Assembly: GCF_011764445.1 (NCBI RefSeq)
Contig: NZ_BLPG01000001.1
Span: 3,968,001-4,032,000 of the forward strand
Direction: 5' to 3'
DNA from: Phytohabitans rumicis
Lineage (GTDB): Bacteria > Actinomycetota > Actinomycetes > Mycobacteriales > Micromonosporaceae
DNA length: 64,000 nucleotides
Positions 1 to 7,478 of this stretch are shown piece after piece (position 1 is the stretch's first letter; each line of letters opens with the position of its first letter). Position numbers and translations under genes: made by a program. The notes beneath the pieces are model-generated. The model was not told where the DNA came from. It worked only from the letters and a program-made list of their open reading frames with translations, and searched no databases.

Positions 1-221
1 TGTACGACGGGCACCCGGGCGGGGCCGGGTTCGCCGAGCGGGCGTACGGCGTGGCCGCGGCGTGGCTGCGCGCGACCCGGGACGCGATCGCCGACTGCGC
101 GTGCGAGACGGGCTGCCCGTCCTGCGTGCAGTCCCCAAAGTGCGGCAACGGCAACAATCCGCTATCCAAGGCCGACGCGGTGCGGGTCCTGGACGTCGTG
201 CTGTCGTCCCTGCCCGGCTAG
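1..221 (+). CDS. DEAD/DEAH-box helicase, C-terminal end only (partial)
   Basis: The window opens inside this gene; about 72 codons in frame 3 remain, ending in TAG at 219-221. The visible part holds a four-cysteine cluster (CACETGCPSC followed by KCGNGNNP), the zinc-binding C-terminal module (DUF1998 type) found in MrfA/Rv3649-like superfamily 2 helicases that take part in DNA repair. The helicase motifs themselves lie upstream of the window, so the family call rests on the cysteine module and on the neighbouring tad locus, which accompanies the same helicase in Mycobacterium. It converges on the minus-strand tad genes. Confidence 0.75.
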   Translation, partial: YDGHPGGAGFAERAYGVAAAWLRATRDAIADCACETGCPSCVQSPKCGNGNNPLSKADAVRVLDVVLSSLPG

Positions 222-235
222 GTCAGAGCTTCCGC

Positions 236-682
236 TCAACCCGGCACCCGGACAGGGCCGGCGCGCGCGGCGGCCCGGGCGGTACGGGTGAGCCCAGGCA
301 GCGGCGTCACCGTCACCTCCGCGGCGATGACCACGTCGAGACCATCCACTGTGCACTCCGCTAGCCGGCCGCCGTTTCTGGCGACCAGATCCGCGGCCCG
401 GGCGCATGTTGCTTCCGGCCCCTCCAGGACACGCATCGCCCCGGCCAAAGCACCGAAGTCGGCGGCGACCCTGGCCTCGTGCCGAGCCACCCGTGCGGCC
501 CCGATGGCCGCACCGGCCACGCCGGCCGCCACCAGCATGAGCGCGACGGCCAGCACCCAGATGGTGGCGGCTCCCCGGTCGCTGCCGGACGTCTTGCTCC
601 GGCGACTTCGGCGGCCGGTCATGGGACCGGCTCCGGTCGGTTGTTGCCAGGCGTCTTGCTCCGGTCTTCGGCGGCTGGTCAT
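236..682 (-). CDS. TadE-like / Rv3654c-type pilus accessory protein
   Basis: A 148-residue protein, the last gene of the minus-strand tad locus. A basic N-terminus is followed by SDRGAATIWVLA and one hydrophobic segment (about residues 39-62), the layout of pseudopilin-like TadE proteins of the Rv3654c family, whose N-terminus is cleaved by the TadV/CpaA prepilin peptidase and which sit in the pilus export machine. I chose the ATG at 682 because it overlaps the stop of the preceding tadE gene by 4 bp (ATGA). An in-frame ATG at 622 lies in an equivalent sequence context, because the start region is tandemly duplicated, and would give a 128-residue protein. Which start is used cannot be settled by eye. 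Confidence 0.75.
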   Translation of the reverse strand: MTSRRRPEQDAWQQPTGAGPMTGRRSRRSKTSGSDRGAATIWVLAVALMLVAAGVAGAAIGAARVARHEARVAADFGALAGAMRVLEGPEATCARAADLVARNGGRLAECTVDGLDVVIAAEVTVTPLPGLTRTARAAARAGPVRVPG

Positions 683-696
683 GGGACTGGCTCCGG
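591..696. repeat. imperfect tandem duplication of a translation start region
   Basis: Two units of about 60 bp (591-652 and 653-696), each running from GTCTTGCTCC through the (reverse-strand) CAT of a start codon to GGCTCCGG. They differ by a 2-bp indel and a few substitutions. The duplication places two in-frame ATGs in the Rv3654c-like gene. Confidence 0.7.
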
Positions 697-1029
697 CGCA
701 CCGGGCTCGGCGGCCGCGACCGCGGTCGCGGCGACGGTCATGCCGGGCAGCAGCCCGCCGAGCCCTCGCACCGGCGCCCGCACGGTCGCCACGACCGTGT
801 CGCCGTCCACGGTGACGGACACCGTGGCGCCCGCCGGCCCCGCCCGCTCGCCGGCCGCGCGGCCAGGCTCGCCCCGGGAGGCGGCCAGCGCCGCCTCCCG
901 TGCCGCATCGACGCACTGCGCCTTCGTCGTCACCGCGCCAACCGCGGTGAGCCCGGCGAAAAGCAGCAGCATCAATGCCGGCAGCCCAGCCGCGAGCTCG
1001 GCGGTGAACGATCCACGGTCGCGGCTCAA
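679..1029 (-). CDS. TadE family pilus minor pilin
   Basis: A 116-residue protein with a short N-terminus MSRDRGSFTAELAAGLPALM and one transmembrane helix at about residues 9-33. The conserved Glu in FTAE is the prepilin-like signature of TadE. TadE proteins are processed like pilins and are needed for assembly of Flp/Tad pili. It overlaps its neighbours on both sides by 4 bp, so it belongs to one translationally coupled operon from cpaE to the Rv3654c-like gene. The rest of the protein is Ala/Gly/Val-rich with no recognisable catalytic motif. Confidence 0.85.
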   Translation of the reverse strand: MSRDRGSFTAELAAGLPALMLLLFAGLTAVGAVTTKAQCVDAAREAALAASRGEPGRAAGERAGPAGATVSVTVDGDTVVATVRAPVRGLGGLLPGMTVAATAVAAAEPGAPEPVP

Positions 1030-1238
1030 TTCAGCGCCTTGGTGATGATGCCGGTGAGCGCCCCCTGCACCGGGTCGCTCATCAGCACCTTCATCAGGAC
1101 GCCGGCGAAGGCCACCGCCGCGAGCGTCCCGACGGCGTACTCGGCCGTGTTCATTCCCGCGTCAGCCGGCAGCCGCCGCCCTCGCGCCGCCATTCCCCGT
1201 TGCCCCGCTCCCCACAGCCGGGCGATCAGCTTGCGCAC
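1026..1238 (-). CDS. DUF4244 family Flp-type pilin
   Basis: A 70-residue protein. A basic leader is followed by DAGMNTAEYAVGTLAAVAFAGVL: an Ala/Gly-rich hydrophobic helix preceded by a glutamate (TAEYA), as in Flp pilins. DUF4244 proteins occupy the structural pilin slot in actinobacterial tad loci (Rv3656c in M. tuberculosis). The gene lies between tadC and tadE and overlaps tadE by 4 bp. It is probably the main subunit of the fibre made by this locus; that role is inferred from position and size. Confidence 0.85.
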   Translation of the reverse strand: MRKLIARLWGAGQRGMAARGRRLPADAGMNTAEYAVGTLAAVAFAGVLMKVLMSDPVQGALTGIITKALN

Positions 1239-1265
1239 GACGATTCCCCTCTCCTCGCACGGTGT

Positions 1266-1976
1266 TCACAACACGTCGCCGAGCACGGCGACGATCACCG
1301 GCACCAGGCCGGCAAGAATGAAGGCGGGCAGGAAGCACAGCCCGAGCGGCAGCACGATCAGCACACCCGCGCGGCGCGCGGCCGCCTCGGTAGCCACCGC
1401 ACGGTCGGCGCGCAGATCGTCCGCGAGCCGCACGAACGAACCCGCCAGCGCGGCACCGCTCGCACTGGACCGCACCGCCGCCCGTGCCATGCGTTCGGCG
1501 CCCGCGACGCCCCGCACGTGGACCCACGCCTCTTCCGGCTCTGCCCCGAGCCGCAGCGACCTCGCCACGCGTACCAGGCGCTCGCCGAGCGGACCGCCGA
1601 TCGCCTCGGCAACCGCCGCGGCGGCACGGTCGACCGGCGCGCCCGCGCGCAGCCCGGCCGCCATCAGGTCGGCGGCCAGCGGAAGGTCTGCCACCTCGCG
1701 CAGCCGGCGCGCCCGAACCTCGGCCGGCTCAAGACGCCGCAACAGCCGATCCAAGGCGATCGCGACCGCGCAGCCCACCACCAGGCCGGGCCACCCGCCG
1801 ACGACGACCGCGACCGCGAGGCCGCCCAACCCGGCGGCGGCCCGGATCGGGGCCGGTCGCCGGCGCCGCGCCCGGACGGACAGGGCCGCCAGCCTCCGGC
1901 GTACGGGCCGTCCGGTCACGCCGGCCACGACGGCCGCCGCGATCAGGCAGCCGGTGATCAGGACATCAGCCGCCAT
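1266..1976 (-). CDS. tadC: type II secretion F-family membrane protein (TadC-like)
   Basis: A 236-residue integral membrane protein of the T2SSF fold, the inner-membrane platform that couples the CpaF/TadA ATPase to pilin extrusion. It has hydrophobic segments at the N-terminus (about 4-20), near residues 55-75, and a pair at the C-terminus ending in VPVIVAVLGDVL. The start at 1976 overlaps the end of tadB by 11 bp. A longer upstream reading is possible but only translates a shadow of tadB. This is the second of the usual TadB/TadC pair. Confidence 0.85.
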   Translation of the reverse strand: MAADVLITGCLIAAAVVAGVTGRPVRRRLAALSVRARRRRPAPIRAAAGLGGLAVAVVVGGWPGLVVGCAVAIALDRLLRRLEPAEVRARRLREVADLPLAADLMAAGLRAGAPVDRAAAAVAEAIGGPLGERLVRVARSLRLGAEPEEAWVHVRGVAGAERMARAAVRSSASGAALAGSFVRLADDLRADRAVATEAAARRAGVLIVLPLGLCFLPAFILAGLVPVIVAVLGDVL

Positions 1977-2778
1977 GGGTCGGCCCTCGCGTGTTTGTGG
2001 GCGCGGTGCCGGTGAGCCGATCGGCCCACGCGAGGCCGGCGGTCTGGAGTGCGATCGCACCCGCCGCGCAGGCCGCCCCGACCGGGGTGTGCAGCAGCAC
2101 GTCGACCGGGTCGACGCCGATCCCGAACCCGAGCGCGATGCCGCCAACGGGAAGGCCGGCGAGCAGCCACGCCGTGGCCCGCGCCCCGGCCGCCTGGGCC
2201 GCCGCGGCCGCGCCCGCCCGGTCCGTCGCGCGGGCATCGGCCTCGACGCGCTCGATCAGTTCCGCGATGGGGGCGCCGGTCCGCTCGGCAAGACGCCACG
2301 CCGCCGCGGCCAGCTCGGCCATCCTGCGGTCTTCGATCCGAGCGGAACTCGCCGTCATCGAGTCCGCGCCCACGGCCAACCGACCCGTACCGTCCGGCCC
2401 CGCGGCCACCGGAGGCAACCCGGCGCGCAGGTCGGCGGCGAGAAAACACAAGACATCCAAGGACCGTGCCCGCTGCCGAGCCGCCTCCCGTGCCGCCCGC
2501 CCGCGCACCACCGCCCGCACCGCGAGCCGGCCGTACGCCCCGGCCACCAAGCCGGCGACCGGGCCGACCAGCAGGGCCCCGCCCAGGCCCAGGACGGCGA
2601 CCGAGAGCATCATGGCGCGCGGCGTGGACAGCGCGTCGAGGATCTCGATCGGACGGCGACGCCCCCAGGCTGCCGGCCGGGTCCGGCCCATCAACCGCTG
2701 TTGCCGGCCACGATCGGGCCAGCAGGTGACCACCGCCGCCACGACGAGGCAGGCGGCGGCGAGCCACCACGCCGGCAT
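1966..2778 (-). CDS. tadB: type II secretion F-family membrane protein (TadB-like)
   Basis: A 270-residue T2SSF-fold protein with an N-terminal hydrophobic helix (MPAWWLAAACLVVAAVV), a second near residues 60-85 and two near the C-terminus, separated by a cytoplasmic helical domain (RARSLDVLCFLAADLRAGLP). The ATG at 2778 shares one base with the restored stop codon of cpaF (TGATG). TadB forms the platform with TadC for the CpaF ATPase in Flp pilus assembly. Confidence 0.85.
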   Translation of the reverse strand: MPAWWLAAACLVVAAVVTCWPDRGRQQRLMGRTRPAAWGRRRPIEILDALSTPRAMMLSVAVLGLGGALLVGPVAGLVAGAYGRLAVRAVVRGRAAREAARQRARSLDVLCFLAADLRAGLPPVAAGPDGTGRLAVGADSMTASSARIEDRRMAELAAAAWRLAERTGAPIAELIERVEADARATDRAGAAAAAQAAGARATAWLLAGLPVGGIALGFGIGVDPVDVLLHTPVGAACAAGAIALQTAGLAWADRLTGTAPTNTRGPTHGG

Positions 2779-3966
2779 CACGCCGGTACCCCGTCGCCCG
2801 CGAGCACCGGCGGCACCGGCACCGAGCGGTCGAGGAGCATCCGGGCCAGGGCGCGAGCGGCCGGGCCGAGGCCGTGCCCCGCCGCCAGACGGGCACCACT
2901 GTGACGAGCCGGTCGCTACCGGCCGGCGCGAGAATGCAGACCGAATCCAGGAGCCGGCCGCTCGCCGTACGGCGCATGTGGAGCACGGCCTGGATGGCGG
3001 CCGCCGCCTGGGCGTGGAGCGCGACGCGGGGCAGGCCGCCCAGCAGCCCGAGCGCCTCCAGCCGCGCGGGGACGTCGCCGGGCGAGTTGGCATGCAGGGT
3101 GCCTGCGCCGCCCTCGTGACCCGTGTTGAGCGCGCCGAGCAGGTCGACGACCTCCGCGCCCCGGCACTCCCCCACGACCAGCCGATCGGGTCGCATCCGC
3201 AGTGCCTGGCGCACCAGGTCGGTCAGCGCCACCGTGCCCGCCCCTCCACATTGGACGTACGCGCCTGGAGGCCGACCACGTGGGGGTGGACCGGCCGGAG
3301 CTCCGACGCGTCTTCCACGAGGACGATCCGCTCGGTGTGCGGCACCAGGCCGAGCAGCGTGTTGAGCAGCGTCGTCTTGCCCGAGCCCGTACCACCGGTG
3401 ACCAGGTAGGCAAGGCGGGCACCGACGATCGCGGCGAGCAGCGCGGCGACCGGCTCCGGGACGGTGCCGTGCTCGACGAGCTCGTACAGCGTGAAGGGCC
3501 GCTGCCGAAACGTCCGCAGCGACAGATACGGCCCGCTGGTGGCCACCGGCGGCAGTACGGCGTGCAGCCGGGTGCCGTCGGCCAGCCGCGCGTCGACGTA
3601 CGGGCTGGCGTCGTCGAGGCGCCGACCGCAGGCTGCGGCGAGCCGCTGGGCCAGCCGGCGCACCTCGTCCACGCCGCCGAGCACCGTCGACACCCGGTGC
3701 AGGCCACTTCCCCGGTCGACCCACACGTCCCGCCCGTTCACCAGTACGTCGGTGACGGTCGGATCGGCCAGGAACGCCGTCAGCGGACCGGCGCCGGCCA
3801 GGTCACTGTGGACCTGGTTGGCCAGGCGCAGCACGGCGGTGTCGCCGAGCAGGGAGCCGTCGGGCTCGCCGCGTACCGCCGAGACGACCGCCGCGGGCGT
3901 GGCCTCGACGCCCTCGACGGCGAACCGCTGACGTACCCGGCTGGCGAGGTCGACCCGGGCCGTCAT
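2778..3966 (-). CDS. cpaF: CpaF/TadA type IV pilus secretion ATPase (frame broken twice as sequenced)
   Basis: The hexameric AAA-type ATPase that powers Tad pilus secretion. The N-terminal part is intact with Walker A GGTGSGKTTLLN and the Asp box VLVEDASEL. After TSNVEG the frame ends in a premature TGA, while the next frame carries on with AGTVALTDLVRQALRMRPDR and GECRGAEV, the expected CpaF sequence. One extra G in the run at 3241-3244 joins them. A second break near 2872-2873 separates WRRGT from the expected LGPAARALARMLLDR. With both bases restored the gene is 396 codons and its TGA overlaps the tadB ATG, strong support for the reconstruction. The start overlaps cpaE by 4 bp. Sequencing error is more likely than decay. 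Confidence 0.85.
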
Positions 3967-5057
3967 GCCGCCCTCTTCTCGGCCGCCGCCATCACGTCCG
4001 CCAGCAGGCGATGGCACAGCGTGGCAAGCGGTCCACGACCGGTCGACGCCGGCGCCTCGCCGCGCTCCAAGCCACGGCACAACGCCGACTCCGGACGAAG
4101 CGTGCCGACCAGCGGCAGTTGGAGCGAGTCCGCCACATCCTTTGCGCGCAACCGCCCGGGCGTCGGCCCGCGCACGATCAGGGCAAGGTCGGGACAGTGC
4201 ACTCGCGCCGCGGCGGCGACCCGGGTGGCGGCCGCTGTGGCACGCAACTCGGCCGGCACGACCAGATAGACGCGGCAGGCGCTCTGCAGCGCCAGCACCG
4301 CCGCGTCGTCGAACCGCCGAGGCAGATCGACCACCACGAAGTCGCACGCGCGGCGAGCCGCGTCCATGGCCGCCGCCATCGCCTGTACCGGCAGGGAGAA
4401 GAGCGTCCCGCGGTCCCAGGACAGCACCACCAGGCCGCCCCGGCTGGGTAACGCGTCCACCAGCGCCGCGGCGTCGATCCGGCCCTCGGCGTCACCCAGC
4501 TCCGGCCACCTGACGCCGTCGATGTCCTCCCACCCGAGCACGAGGTCGAGCCCGCCGCCGAGCGGATCTCCGTCGACGAGAAGCGTGCGCAAGCCGGCCC
4601 GCTTCGCTGTCACCGCGAGGCCGCCAGCCAGCACGCTCGCGCCGGCACCCCCGCGCCCGCCGACCACAGCGACGACGACCGCGTCATCCCGCCCTGTCAG
4701 ACGCTCCGAAAACCGGTCCACCAACCACGGCTCGGCGGACGGAAGCGTCGCCACGTGCTCGGCGCCGAGCATCTCGGCCATCTGCCACGGGTCGTCCACG
4801 TACCCGGTCCTGCCGACCAGCACGACGCGGGGGCGGCGCGGCAACCGCGCCCGCATGCTGGCCTGGGCCTGATCCATGCCGATCAGGACCAGTGAGGCGG
4901 TCGGATATCGCGGCTTCGCGGCAGTCGGGTCGGGCGCGAGATCGAGCTCGGAGCCGCCGGCGGCGGCCAATCGGAGAACGTCGTCGAGGAGTTCGCCGTC
5001 GCTGGTCACAAGGAGGGGCAACCGGCGTGCGGCGGGAATCGGGGTACGCAGTGGCAT
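3963..5057 (-). CDS. CpaE/Ssd-like MinD-family ATPase of the tad locus
   Basis: A 364-residue protein with an N-terminal receiver-like region (to about residue 130) and a C-terminal MinD/ParA-type domain. The deviant Walker A reads VVGGRGGAGASVLAGGLA and lacks the usual signature lysine, as is common in actinobacterial CpaE proteins; the A-prime motif is LLVDGDPLGGGLD. CpaE proteins place the pilus machine in the cell; the M. tuberculosis homologue Ssd (Rv3660c) affects septum placement. The ATG at 5057 has AGGAG five bases upstream. It is the first gene of the tad operon and overlaps cpaF by 4 bp. Confidence 0.85.
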   Translation of the reverse strand: MPLRTPIPAARRLPLLVTSDGELLDDVLRLAAAGGSELDLAPDPTAAKPRYPTASLVLIGMDQAQASMRARLPRRPRVVLVGRTGYVDDPWQMAEMLGAEHVATLPSAEPWLVDRFSERLTGRDDAVVVAVVGGRGGAGASVLAGGLAVTAKRAGLRTLLVDGDPLGGGLDLVLGWEDIDGVRWPELGDAEGRIDAAALVDALPSRGGLVVLSWDRGTLFSLPVQAMAAAMDAARRACDFVVVDLPRRFDDAAVLALQSACRVYLVVPAELRATAAATRVAAAARVHCPDLALIVRGPTPGRLRAKDVADSLQLPLVGTLRPESALCRGLERGEAPASTGRGPLATLCHRLLADVMAAAEKRAA

Positions 5058-5139
5058 CGCTGCTCCTACGGCGGGTGCGGGGGTACGGCGAACACGGTCC
5101 CGCCCGCGGCTTCCCGAGCCAACGCCGTCAAGATCCAGA

Positions 5140-5178
5140 TGTGGATAACCGATCCCGCTGTGGAAAACGTCCACAGCG
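5140..5178. promoter_or_regulatory. DnaA-box-like nonamers and a 9-bp hairpin upstream of the tad operon
   Basis: TGTGGATAA at 5140-5148 is a perfect match to the DnaA-box consensus read on the reverse strand, and TGTGGAAAA at 5159-5167 is a one-mismatch copy. CGCTGTGGA (5156-5164) and TCCACAGCG (5170-5178) form a perfect 9-bp stem with a 5-base loop. The site lies in the 198-bp gap between cpaE and the Lrp gene, so it could be an operator of either. Function is not known. Confidence 0.35.
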
Positions 5179-5255
5179 CCAAAGGATCTGCTATGTCAGC
5201 CCACACAAAGTCGGACGCAACGGCCAGATGGCGAGTGTCCGATTCCCGCTAGCGC

Positions 5256-5708
5256 TCACAAATTCGTTCGGCCCGGCCCCCGGTACGGCAGCGTCTGGCT
5301 GTAGACGAGGTTGGTCGTCGTGCTGCCGAACTGGGCCAGGTCGTCGACCACCTCCTCGAGGTGCGCCATCGAGGTGGCGGCCACCTTCAGCAGGTAACAG
5401 TCGTCGCCCGTCGTTCGCAGGCACTCCAGGATTTCGAGGCGCTTCTCCAGCAGCCGGTGCAGGGGTTGATGTTGACTGCCCGGATACTTCAGGCGCACCA
5501 CCGCGAGCAGCGCGTACCCGGCCTTCGGCAGGTCGATGGCCGCGTGATAGCCGGTGACGACGCCGGTGGACTCCAAGCGCTTGACCCGCTCGGTGGTCGC
5601 GGAGGCGCTGAGATTCACCCGCCTACCCAACTCCGTGAGCGGGATGCGGCCGTCTCGCTGGATCTCGTCCAGGATCGCCCAATCGGTCGCGTCAAGACTC
5701 TCGGCCAT
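5256..5708 (-). CDS. Lrp/AsnC family transcriptional regulator
   Basis: A 150-residue protein with an N-terminal AsnC-type winged helix-turn-helix (about residues 8-60, including IPLTELGRRVNLSASATTERVKRLE) and a C-terminal RAM ligand-binding domain (LLAVVRLKY onward). Lrp proteins respond to amino acids and form octamers on DNA. It is divergent from the F420-type oxidoreductase at 5801, and the 92-bp gap between them is the natural place for its own operator. The effector cannot be told from the sequence. Confidence 0.88.
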   Translation of the reverse strand: MAESLDATDWAILDEIQRDGRIPLTELGRRVNLSASATTERVKRLESTGVVTGYHAAIDLPKAGYALLAVVRLKYPGSQHQPLHRLLEKRLEILECLRTTGDDCYLLKVAATSMAHLEEVVDDLAQFGSTTTNLVYSQTLPYRGPGRTNL

Positions 5709-5800
5709 CCGGCAAAAATACCGGCGGATCCACGGCTGGCCGGCCGATACGACGCGAGGACTCGGTTCCGGCCCGGATCACCGCTGGATACCCTGAACCG

Positions 5801-6646
5801 GTGCGAATAGGCGTCAACGTACTCAACTTCGGTCCTGGCACCGACCCCGGACGGCTGCGAAGCTGGGCGCAGACCGTCGAAGGACTGGGCTTCGACCTGC
5901 TCATGGTGTCCGACCACGTGGTCGTAACCCCCGACGTCGCGGCGCAGTACCCGGCGCCGTTCTACGAGCCGTTCACCACGCTGTCCTGGCTCGCCGGCAT
6001 CACCAGCCGCGTCCAGCTGGGCACGACGGTCCTGATCGTGCCGTACCGGCATCCGTTGCTCGTGGCCCGCATGGCCGCCAACCTCCACCAGCTCAGCGGC
6101 GGCCGGCTGGTCCTCGGCGTCGCGGTCGGGTGGGCCCGGCAGGAGTTCGCGGCGCTGGACGTGCCGTTTGAGCAACGCGGCAAGCTGACCGACGACGCGC
6201 TGGAGACAATGCGTGCCGCCTGGGCCAATGAAGACGACTACCGCAGCGGCCAGATCCCGATCTGGGTCGGCGGAAACAGCGACGCCGGCATCCGCCGCGC
6301 GGTACGCCTGGGCGACGCCTGGCACCCATTGGGGATCACGCTCCCCTGGTTTCGCGAAGCCGTCGAACGGCTAATGGTCGTCGCGGAAAAGGAACGAAGG
6401 CCCGTGCCCCGCCTCGCGCCGCGCATCAACCTGCACCTCACCGCGGCGCCCGTCACCGACCCCGACCGGCGCGCCGGCGTCGGCACGATCGAGCAGATCA
6501 TCGACGACCTCGACGAACTGCGCCGCCTCGGCGCGGACGCGGTCATCCTCGACCCCTTCAACGGCGACCCCGACGAGACACGCCACCCGGAAGCGGCGTG
6601 GCGCGCGCTCGCGACGGTCGCCGCCGCACGAATGGAGCAACGGTGA
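5801..6646 (+). CDS. LLM class (probably F420-dependent) oxidoreductase
   Basis: A 281-residue luciferase-like TIM-barrel protein. The N-terminus MRIGVNVLNFGPGTDPGRL, the segment GFDLLMVSDHVVV, the core LGTTVLIVPYRHPLLVARMAANL, and GGRLVLGVAVGW are typical of actinobacterial F420-dependent LLM enzymes. The substrate is unknown. Translation starts at a GTG. Its TGA overlaps the GTG of the deaminase gene (GTGA), so the two are coupled and may act on one nitrogenous substrate; that link is inference. Confidence 0.85.
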   Translation: MRIGVNVLNFGPGTDPGRLRSWAQTVEGLGFDLLMVSDHVVVTPDVAAQYPAPFYEPFTTLSWLAGITSRVQLGTTVLIVPYRHPLLVARMAANLHQLSGGRLVLGVAVGWARQEFAALDVPFEQRGKLTDDALETMRAAWANEDDYRSGQIPIWVGGNSDAGIRRAVRLGDAWHPLGITLPWFREAVERLMVVAEKERRPVPRLAPRINLHLTAAPVTDPDRRAGVGTIEQIIDDLDELRRLGADAVILDPFNGDPDETRHPEAAWRALATVAAARMEQR

Positions 6647-7068
6647 CACACGACAACGAACAGCTTCTCCGGCGCGCAATCGAACTCGCGCGAGCCGCCC
6701 GGGAAGGCGGCAACCCGCCATTCGGATCATTGCTGGTGGGCCCCGATGGCACCGTGCTCGCCGAGGAACACAACACGTCGATCACCGACGACGACATCAC
6801 CGCCCACCCCGAGCTGAAACTCGCCCGCTGGGCCGCCCGCGCACTGGAACCCGACATCGCGGCCGCCACGACCATGTACACGAGCTGCCAACCTTGCGGC
6901 ATGTGCACCGGCGCTATCGAACGCTCCGGACTCGGCCGAGTGGTATTCGCCCTCTCCGGCGAGCAGCTCAACTCGCTCAAGCCGTCCGGCGGCTTCCCGC
7001 CCGTACCCCAGGAGGGGCCTGCCCTGTTCGACGAGGCACGCCTGCCCGTCGAGGGCTACTACACCTGA
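6643..7068 (+). CDS. nucleoside/cytosine deaminase family zinc hydrolase
   Basis: A 141-residue protein of the CMP/dCMP deaminase fold. The zinc site is HPE (H55, E57, with the catalytic Glu) and PCGMC (C85, C88). This is the tRNA-adenosine/guanine/cytosine deaminase layout, but the usual HAE is replaced by HPE. The GTG start at 6643 overlaps the upstream stop and has GGAG a few bases before it. A longer N-terminus from 6598 would lie within the upstream gene and is not supported. Substrate unknown. Confidence 0.82.
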   Translation: MTHDNEQLLRRAIELARAAREGGNPPFGSLLVGPDGTVLAEEHNTSITDDDITAHPELKLARWAARALEPDIAAATTMYTSCQPCGMCTGAIERSGLGRVVFALSGEQLNSLKPSGGFPPVPQEGPALFDEARLPVEGYYT

Positions 7069-7139
7069 AGATCCACAACGGACGTACGAAGAGGACCGTA
7101 GGGGCTCTGAGCTGGGCGGGAACGCTTCCAGAGAAGGGG

Positions 7140-7170
7140 ACGACCCCCGCCGGGGGGAGGCGGGGGTCGT
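7140..7170 (+). terminator. strong GC-rich hairpin after the deaminase gene
   Basis: ACGACCCCCGCC (7140-7151) pairs perfectly with GGCGGGGGTCGT (7159-7170) around a 7-base loop. It lies 72 bp after the deaminase stop and has no U-tract, as is usual for actinobacterial terminators. Confidence 0.65.
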
Positions 7171-7212
7171 CTGGGGTCCGGCTCCGGGGGGGGTCGAGCC
7201 GAAACCCACTCA

Positions 7213-7289
7213 GCGGTCACGGGGGGTGCAACCGCCGAGAGCCTGGCACGGATACGTCGAGTAGGGACGCGAAACCGTGTCGTAAACAC
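7213..7289 (+). ncRNA. candidate structured RNA (family not identified)
   Basis: GCGGU (7213-7217) pairs with ACCGC (7231-7235). GGCACGG (7245-7251) pairs with CCGUGUC (7275-7281) and encloses CGUC (7255-7258) with GACG (7266-7269). GUGU (7277-7280) can instead pair with ACAC (7286-7289), which competes with the second stem, as in a switch. GGGACGCGAAACC inside it is faintly like the core of c-di-GMP-I riboswitches, but the other conserved segments are missing, so I do not assign a class. Confidence 0.3.
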
Positions 7290-7315
7290 AAGCATGCCTG
7301 AGCGGACCGGCGCGC

Positions 7316-7359
7316 GTCGAGTGGCGTTTGCCGCAACTCTCGCGACACGCCGACTCGAC
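7316..7359. repeat. inverted repeat with one bulge
   Basis: GTCGAGT (7316-7322) pairs with ACTCGAC (7353-7359), and GGCG (7323-7326) pairs with CGCC (7348-7351), with one bulged base. It lies about 120 bp before the HAD phosphatase start. Confidence 0.5.
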
Positions 7360-7478
7360 ACGGTGATCCGGGTCGCCGTGTCGCTGATCAGCGGCTCAGA
7401 ACCGCAGGTCGGCGCCCGCGACGGCCACGACCCCGGGGCACCCGCTGACCTTAAACCATCCGGCTAGACTGGCGCGTC

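Larger units (their letters stand above)
7069..7478 (+). other. 410-bp non-coding stretch with three hairpins
   Basis: No convincing gene on either strand. It contains a strong terminator-like hairpin (7140-7170), a folded segment with two stems (7213-7281), and another long stem (7316-7326 with 7348-7359). A TAGACT -10-like box at 7463-7468 lies only about 10 bp before the GTG at 7479, so the phosphatase mRNA may be nearly leaderless and the folded region would then be a separate transcript or the 3' trailer of the deaminase operon. Confidence 0.5.

Noticed and set aside
2778-3966. Programmed frameshifting in cpaF and the other broken genes.
   Set aside because: Ten sites in unrelated genes, all of the same one-base type in G/C runs, without slippery heptamers or consistent downstream structure. 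Sequencing error explains them better.
5140-5178. A replication origin, based on DnaA-like boxes.
   Set aside because: Only two boxes here, no dnaA/dnaN/gyrB genes and no box cluster.
7190-7300. A c-di-GMP-I or c-di-AMP riboswitch.
   Set aside because: Only a GGGACGCGAAACC-like string fits the first, and the ydaO conserved strings are missing. The downstream gene has its own promoter-like box. Listed only as an unassigned structured RNA.
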